From Amycolatopsis azurea DSM 43854 (GTDB lineage: Bacteria; Actinomycetota; Actinomycetes; Mycobacteriales; Pseudonocardiaceae): a stretch of 64,000 nt of DNA. Positions 59,335 through 64,000 of the stretch are shown piece by piece (the stretch's first letter is position 1; each line of letters begins with the position of its first letter). Below the pieces are notes generated by a model. It was not told the DNA's origin. It saw only the letters and a program-made list of their open reading frames with translations, and ran no database searches. The translations under genes were made by a program, and so were the position numbers. The DNA is taken from positions 213,316-277,315 of the forward strand of contig NZ_MUXN01000020.1 of assembly GCF_001995215.1 (NCBI RefSeq). The letters run 5' to 3'.

Positions 59335-60018
59335 CTAGGCGGGGTCGGCGATGACCACCCGGTTCTCGGCGTAGCCGGTCTCCCCGCCGACCCAGCGGCC
59401 GCCGCAGGTGACGAGGACTATCCGATGTGGACCGGACTGGCCGAACAGCTCGTCCGCCCGCTGCGGCAGTTCGTTCTTCTTCAGCGTGATCAGCTGGGAA
59501 ACCTTGTACTGCCAGGATTTCCCGGCCTTGTCGACGACGGTGACGGTGCCGCCGATCCGCTCGGTCCACAGTTCCGCGAACGGACCCGTCGCGCCCTTCC
59601 AGTTCACGTGCCCGGCGAAAACGCTCGCCCCGGTCGCGGAACTCAGCTCGGCACCCCACCACGTCACCTCGCCGAGGTTCTCCGGCACAGGCAGCTCCGC
59701 GCCTGGCCCGAGTTGCTTGCGGATCAGCTTCGCGCCGCCGCCGGCGGGCAGCCGGATCGTCCCCGGACCTTGCGGCTTCGGGGCCTCGGGTTGCTTCGAG
59801 GACGGCGGAGCGGCCGTCGGAGTCGTGGGGACGATTTCCGGCGGAGGCGGGACCTCCTGCTGGGCGGGCGCGGCGGGGGCGCCGCCCGCGACGGAGACGG
59901 AGACGGCCTGAGCCGTCCCCGTCACCACGGTCGTCGGCGGCCAGATGAGCACGGCCGCGACGAGGTCCGCGCACAGGACCGTGACGGCTCCCAGCGCGAA
60001 CCCGCGTCGTACTGACAT
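59335..60018 (-). CDS. Class F sortase
   Basis: 227 residues. N-terminal membrane anchor (GAVTVLCADLVAAVLIWPP), a Pro-rich linker, and the sortase fold with catalytic His in ASVFAGHVNWKG, Cys in RIVLVTCGGRW and a late Arg in YAENRVVIADP. It links proteins to the cell surface at a C-terminal signal. It follows the surface-protein gene by 12 bp, so that protein is the likely substrate. Confidence 0.9.
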   Translation of the reverse strand: MSVRRGFALGAVTVLCADLVAAVLIWPPTTVVTGTAQAVSVSVAGGAPAAPAQQEVPPPPEIVPTTPTAAPPSSKQPEAPKPQGPGTIRLPAGGGAKLIRKQLGPGAELPVPENLGEVTWWGAELSSATGASVFAGHVNWKGATGPFAELWTERIGGTVTVVDKAGKSWQYKVSQLITLKKNELPQRADELFGQSGPHRIVLVTCGGRWVGGETGYAENRVVIADPA

Positions 60019-60030
60019 TCCCGAAACCTC

Positions 60031-61500
60031 TTAGCGTCGCGAGGACCGCCGCGCGGCCACGCCCACCATCACCGAACCGAGCAGCGCGAGCGCGCCGACG
60101 CCGAGGATCCCGGCGGTCGACGCCGTGTTCTCGACGGTGCCCTGCATCATCGCCACCGGCCGGTCGCCGGCGGGGATGGTGCGCGGTACCTCGTTGGGCG
60201 TGTTGGCGACCTTGAGCGCCAGCGTCTCACCCGGCTTGACCTCACCGCAGGCGGAGGGCGGATTCTTCGGGTCGAACGCGTTGGTGTAGCCCGGCGGCGC
60301 GTTGACCTCGATCACGCAGATCTCCTGCGGGGTCCTCAGGTTCTCGACGGTGACAGTCCCGTTCTCGCCCTCGGTGGTGACGACGGCGGGCTTGCCGTCG
60401 GCGCCGTTGAGCGGCTTGCCGTCCTGACCGAGGGCGGCGGCGGACTTGTCCTTGGCGGTGATCCGCAGCGCGGCGCCCGCGATGCCCTTGCCGGTCTTCG
60501 CGTCGACCTTGGTCACCTCGACCTTGCCCGGCTTCGAGACGACCGCGACACCCTGGGCCTTCAGTTCCTTCTCGCCGCCTGTCGAGACGACCTTCTGCAC
60601 CCCGGTTTCGACCGGGAACTGCACGTACGGCCGGTCCGCGGGAGCGGACAGCGAGCTGGCCAGCTTCGGCTGGTCACCGGTCGGCGTGACCTTGACCGTG
60701 ACGGTGCCGTCCTCGCCCGTCTTCACCGTGGTGGCCTTCTCGGCCTTGGCGTTCGAGGTCGACGCGGGCTTGGTGCTGTCACCTTCGTCGACCGTCGCGT
60801 TCGATGGCGTGAGCTGCACGGGCACTCCGGAGACGCCCTTGCCCTTGGCGTTCTTGACGCTGATCGTCCACTCGCCCGCGGTGCCGATGTGCTGGTCTTC
60901 CTTCGGCGGTGCGATCGCGGTCGTCCACGGACCCCGGTTGGCCTCGGCGTCCTTGGTCAGCTTCTCGACGGCCTCGGCGGCGTCGGAGTGCTGGGCCTTC
61001 AGCTTGTCGAGGTGGCTCTGGACGTCGTAGCCGATCTTCTCCGGCGGGAGGTTCGGCTTGAGGTCTTCATCGGAACGCGGCTTCGAAGTCCACGAGTGCA
61101 GCAGGTGCGCGAGCGCCGCGGCTTCGGCGTTGTTCGTGGTGCCGCCGTAACGCAGCAGCAGGTAGGAGATGTTGGCTGCGGTGTCCTCGGGAAGCTTCGC
61201 GCCCCACTTGTCGAGGAGTTCGTCACCGGGCTGGTACTTCTCGTTCGTGTCCGGCGCCTTCAGCTGGAAGGAGACACAGAACACGTGCTTGCCGTTGACG
61301 ACGTAGGAGCCGAGCCAGTCCCGTTCTCTGGGCTTGCTGTCGACCGTCTGGCCGGGAGTGACCTGGTAGCCGACGCCCTCTTCCTTGGCTGCCGAGGCCG
61401 GTGTCGCCGCGACGGTGGCGGATAGCGCGCCGAGCAGGCACGTCGCGATCAGGCTGGTCAAGGCGCGCGAACGCACGCTCGGGCGTGTGGTCCACCCCAT
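60031..61500 (-). CDS. SpaA-like surface protein with C-terminal membrane anchor
   Basis: 489 residues from the ATG of MGWTTRPSVRS. A signal peptide (about 1-36) precedes an N-terminal domain with VNGKHVFCVSFQL and NNAEAAALAHLLHSW, resembling thioester-type adhesin heads. Two Ig-like pilin domains follow; the second (VEVTKVDAKTGKGIAGAALR ... CVIEVNAPPGYTN) matches SpaA-type isopeptide folds. The C-terminus is NTASTAG followed by a hydrophobic helix and ARRSSRR, without an LPXTG. Coupled to the class F sortase 12 bp downstream. Confidence 0.8.
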   Translation of the reverse strand: MGWTTRPSVRSRALTSLIATCLLGALSATVAATPASAAKEEGVGYQVTPGQTVDSKPRERDWLGSYVVNGKHVFCVSFQLKAPDTNEKYQPGDELLDKWGAKLPEDTAANISYLLLRYGGTTNNAEAAALAHLLHSWTSKPRSDEDLKPNLPPEKIGYDVQSHLDKLKAQHSDAAEAVEKLTKDAEANRGPWTTAIAPPKEDQHIGTAGEWTISVKNAKGKGVSGVPVQLTPSNATVDEGDSTKPASTSNAKAEKATTVKTGEDGTVTVKVTPTGDQPKLASSLSAPADRPYVQFPVETGVQKVVSTGGEKELKAQGVAVVSKPGKVEVTKVDAKTGKGIAGAALRITAKDKSAAALGQDGKPLNGADGKPAVVTTEGENGTVTVENLRTPQEICVIEVNAPPGYTNAFDPKNPPSACGEVKPGETLALKVANTPNEVPRTIPAGDRPVAMMQGTVENTASTAGILGVGALALLGSVMVGVAARRSSRR

Positions 61501-61813
61501 GGTGTGTTGACTCCTTTGGCCGTGCTCTGCCCCGCCGCATTTACGTCGACGCAGGTCACACGATCGATAGGTTCCCCGACACGCCTTCGGTGAGTATCCG
61601 AACACGCAACGTGCAGGGTGTCCTGTGATCAGCGGTTTTGGCAATAGGGCATCAGGTGGGGTATCGGTGAACGGTCGTGATCTCCGCCGCATACGGTGTG
61701 GGGGATGGGCCTCCCGTCGAATGTGAGTAAAGTCGTCTTTACTTCGACGGGAACCGGGCGGCCCGCGCGGTCGTTGAACCCGATGCAGGTGCCAGTAGAT
61801 CCAGGAGGATCAG
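61501..61813. other. Divergent intergenic region, no gene
   Basis: 313 bp between the surface-protein and Bax-inhibitor-like genes. It is AT-richer near 61610-61740 and must hold both promoters; TAAAGTCGTCTTTA-type symmetry is visible around 61729-61742, but no clear operator was identified. Confidence 0.5.
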
Positions 61814-62650
61814 GTGCGATCCAGTAGCAACCCGGCGTTCCGGAACCTGCCGCGCGGCGCGGCGGAGTACGGACCCAACGTAGGCTTCAACCAACCCCAG
61901 GGCGGCGTGCCCGGCTACGGCCCTCCGCAGACCTCCGCCGGCGCCGACGACCGTCCGATGACGGTCGATGACGTCGTCATCAAGACGGCGCTGAGCCTCG
62001 GCACCGCGCTGGTGACCGGTGTGCTCACCGCGATCTGGGCCATCAGCCAGATCTCGACCTCGGCTTCGGGCAAGGTCACCGCCGTTCCGGGCGCCGTCAT
62101 CGGCGCGCTCGTCGGCGGCATGATCGTCGGTCTCGTGATCTCGCTCGTCATCATCTTCAAGCAGAAGCCGAGCGGCCCGCTCACGCTCGCGTACTCGGCT
62201 GCCGAGGGTGTGTTCCTCGGTGCGATCAGCGGTCTGTTCGAACTGCTCTACCCGGGGATCGCGATCCAGGCGATCATCGGTACCGCGGGTGTGTTCATCG
62301 CGATGCTGGTCGTCTACAAGACCGGTGCGGTCAAGGTCACCCCGAAGCTGACCAAGTGGATCATCGGCGCCGTCGTCGGTGTCGCGATCCTGATGCTGGT
62401 CAACCTCATCACCAGCTTCTTCGGCTTCAACCCGCTGCGTGACGGCGGGCCGATCGCGATCATCTTCAGCCTCGTGGTGATCGGTGTCGCGGCGTTCAGC
62501 TTCCTGCTCGACTTCGACCAGGCCGACCGGATGATCCGCGAAGGCATGCCGTCGAAGTGGGCGTGGTTCGCCGCCTTCGGCCTGATGACCACGCTGGTCT
62601 GGCTGTACCTCGAGATCCTGCGACTGCTGTCGTACTTCCAAAACGATTGA
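61814..62650 (+). CDS. Bax inhibitor-1/YccA-family membrane protein
   Basis: 278 residues from GTG with AGGAGG five bases upstream. A Pro/Gly-rich tail (1-45) precedes seven membrane helices with AYSAAEGVFLGAISGLFELL, MLVVYKTGAVKVTPKL and the C-terminal DFDQADRMIREGMPSKWAWF. The family is thought to act as a pH-dependent calcium leak channel. A strong terminator follows. Confidence 0.9.
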   Translation: MRSSSNPAFRNLPRGAAEYGPNVGFNQPQGGVPGYGPPQTSAGADDRPMTVDDVVIKTALSLGTALVTGVLTAIWAISQISTSASGKVTAVPGAVIGALVGGMIVGLVISLVIIFKQKPSGPLTLAYSAAEGVFLGAISGLFELLYPGIAIQAIIGTAGVFIAMLVVYKTGAVKVTPKLTKWIIGAVVGVAILMLVNLITSFFGFNPLRDGGPIAIIFSLVVIGVAAFSFLLDFDQADRMIREGMPSKWAWFAAFGLMTTLVWLYLEILRLLSYFQND

Positions 62651-62669
62651 CGCGGGTTTCTCCACGGAA

Positions 62670-62701
62670 GGGCGCTCCGAGCGATCGGGGCGCCCTTTTT
62701 C
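62670..62701 (+). terminator. Rho-independent terminator after the Bax-inhibitor-like gene
   Basis: An 11-bp GC-rich stem (GGGCGCTCCGA against TCGGGGCGCCC, one G-T pair), GCGA loop and TTTTTC tail, 20 bp after the stop. The only hairpin in the window with a proper U-tract. Confidence 0.9.
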
Positions 62702-62724
62702 GTTCCCGTGAATACTCTGGCCCC

Positions 62725-63258
62725 ATGACCGAGCACAGTGGCGAATCCGCCAGGCCGAGGCGATCCAAGTGGTTCTGGGTGGGCATCCTGGTGCCGGTCG
62801 CGATCGTGGTGCTCAGCGCGTCGTCCTGGATCGTCGGATACCTCTCGAACACCGACGGCATCCAGGTGGGCGACTGCTACGCGATCACCACGTTCGGCGA
62901 CGTCGACGCGGATCCGGCCAAAGCGGACTGCGGTTCGATCGAGGCCAACGCGAAGGCGGGCGCGAAGACCGATGCCGGTGGCGCGTGCCCGGCGGGCGAG
63001 TACGACCAGCTCGTCGTCGACAAGACGTTCGCCTCGTACAAGCTCTGCATGATGATCAACGCGAAGCAGGGCGACTGTCTCGAGAACTTCCTGGCCGACA
63101 GCGTGGCCTATCAGAAGGTCTCCTGCTCGGACCCCACGAAGGACGCGGAAGTCGTGAAGGTCGTCGACAGCGTCGCGACCTGTGACGACACCGAAGCGAC
63201 GCATCTGAAGAGCTATTCGACGCCGCCCTCGACGGTCTGCGTCAAGAGCGCCAAATAG
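62725..63258 (+). CDS. LppU/SCO3897-like secreted-type protein (first copy)
   Basis: 177 residues from the ATG of MTEHSGESARPRRSKWFWVG. One membrane helix (about 16-40) and an extracellular Cys-rich domain with GDCYAITTFGDVDADPAKAD, KLCMMINAKQGDCLEN and YQKVSCSDPTKDAEVVKVVD. Eight cysteines recur in the next gene. Function unknown. Confidence 0.8.
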   Translation: MTEHSGESARPRRSKWFWVGILVPVAIVVLSASSWIVGYLSNTDGIQVGDCYAITTFGDVDADPAKADCGSIEANAKAGAKTDAGGACPAGEYDQLVVDKTFASYKLCMMINAKQGDCLENFLADSVAYQKVSCSDPTKDAEVVKVVDSVATCDDTEATHLKSYSTPPSTVCVKSAK

Positions 63259-63369
63259 CGACCTCGACCTGGGGTTTTCACCCGTTTGGGGGGTCGGTTT
63301 ATGTGGTTGATCACGTTCAGTGTTTGATACCGAGGTTCTCATTCCTCTTCACACATGTGAGGTTTCTCG

Positions 63370-63963
63370 GTGACCACTTCCCAGCCGGCCCCTGGGGGCC
63401 AAATGCCGGTGGGACAGCCCGACGCTTTCGGTCCGCCTCCCGGCGGTCAGCCGACGGCACCCAAGCGTTCCAAGTTCGGTTGGCTGCGCTTCGCCATCCC
63501 GGTTCTCGTCGTCGTGATCGGCGGCGGCCTGTTCCTCTTCAACTACGTCACCGGGACGGGCAGCGCCCAGGCCGGTGACTGCCTGAGCGTGACGGAGTTC
63601 TCCAAGGCGGCCGACGATCCGAAGAAGATCGACTGCGGCGCGCCGGAGGCGAACGTCAAGATCGGCGCCCGCGTTGGCGGCAGCGAGTCCTGTCCGGAGG
63701 GTGCTTACGACACCATCTCGATGACCGGCCGGATGTCGTACAAGCTGTGCATGATCGTCAACGTCAAGCAGGGCGACTGTCTCAAGGGCTTCATGTCGGA
63801 GACCGCCGGCTACCAGAAGGTGTCCTGCACCGACCCCGCCAAGGACGCGGAGGTGGTGAAGGTCGCCACTACCGCGGACAAGGCGTCCTGTGAGGGCACC
63901 GAAGCCACGAGGGTGGCGACGTACTCGACGCCGCCGACCACTCTCTGCTTCAAGACGGCGTAA
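63370..63963 (+). CDS. LppU/SCO3897-like secreted-type protein (second copy)
   Basis: 197 residues from GTG. A Pro/Gly/Gln-rich cytoplasmic tail (1-34), one membrane helix and the same Cys-rich domain as the previous gene (AGDCLSVTEFSK, KLCMIVNVKQGDCLKG, YQKVSCTDPAKDAEVVKVAT). The pair arose by tandem duplication; only the tails differ strongly. Function unknown. Confidence 0.8.
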   Translation: MTTSQPAPGGQMPVGQPDAFGPPPGGQPTAPKRSKFGWLRFAIPVLVVVIGGGLFLFNYVTGTGSAQAGDCLSVTEFSKAADDPKKIDCGAPEANVKIGARVGGSESCPEGAYDTISMTGRMSYKLCMIVNVKQGDCLKGFMSETAGYQKVSCTDPAKDAEVVKVATTADKASCEGTEATRVATYSTPPTTLCFKTA

Positions 63964-63980
63964 CAACCCGAGCTCAAGCG

Positions 63981-64000
63981 CGTGAAGGCCCCCGTCCCTC
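63981..64000. repeat. Partial GTGAAGGCC-type repeat cut by the window end
   Basis: CGTGAAGGCCCCCGTCCCTC, 18 bp after the second LppU-like gene, resembles one arm of the hairpin at 25283-25333. The other arm would lie outside the window. Confidence 0.45.

Noticed and set aside
1..64000. CRISPR arrays, rRNA genes, insertion sequences
   Set aside because: No regularly spaced direct repeats, no rRNA-like sequence and no transposase frames were seen. The only mobile element found is the AICE.

Overview
This window is chromosomal DNA of a high-GC actinobacterium. Codon use is strongly GC3-biased, GTG starts are common and GGAGG-type ribosome sites precede many genes. The order eno, FtsB-like gene, DUF501 gene, lytic transglycosylase, ppx is typical of actinomycetes. 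Several intergenic hairpin repeats and a pSAM2-type integrated element point to the Pseudonocardiales, probably Amycolatopsis; the genus is an inference.

Layout. 1-1290: the end of an iron-uptake operon (efeU, efeO) behind an IdeR/DtxR-like iron box. 1503-4737: a lytic transglycosylase-like protein, a thioredoxin-reductase-like flavoprotein divergent from an XRE-cupin regulator, a TPR protein and a VOC protein. 4830-9515: the conserved eno block. 9773-15342: a complete five-gene peptide-type ABC importer. 15418-20901: a secreted subtilase, a HAD-family protein with an apparent single-base frameshift, and a coupled methyltransferase. 20956-25841: an S10 peptidase, an endonuclease V / uracil-DNA glycosylase operon, a type II NADH dehydrogenase and a two-TM DUF4231/SLATT-like protein.

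25866-37490: a 77-nt tRNA gene with a UAA anticodon is the attachment site of an 11.6-kb actinomycete integrative and conjugative element (AICE). Its ends are 40-bp direct repeats. On the minus strand it carries integrase, excisionase, rolling-circle Rep, membrane spread-type proteins, an FtsK/Tra translocase and a train of very small, mostly overlapping genes. A SCO3933-like gene and a divergent GntR/UTRA regulator share a promoter with clustered GTATG/CATAC dyads. The right end has a zinc-ribbon gene, a DUF2188 gene and three large non-coding inverted-repeat structures.

37544-64000: chromosome again. It holds a Tat-exported sulfite-oxidase-like protein, a winged-helix protein, an alpha/beta hydrolase, a NarL-type two-component pair, an MmpS-like membrane protein and an acyl-CoA-dehydrogenase-like flavoenzyme. 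A MerR regulator follows, translationally linked to a 17-residue cysteine-rich peptide. Then come a phosphatase, a P450 with a TetR regulator, an esterase, a NagZ-like lipoprotein, an ArsR-AHSA1-TIGR03086 operon, a MerR/Old-Yellow-Enzyme pair, an amidase, a DivIVA-like protein, a two-domain reductase, a class F sortase with a SpaA-like surface protein, a Bax-inhibitor-1 protein and two related LppU-like proteins.

The strongest candidates for something undescribed are the cysteine-rich mini-peptide next to MerR, the class-I tRNA with anticodon UAA, the nested 149-nt stem in the AICE and the overlapping mini-genes of that element.
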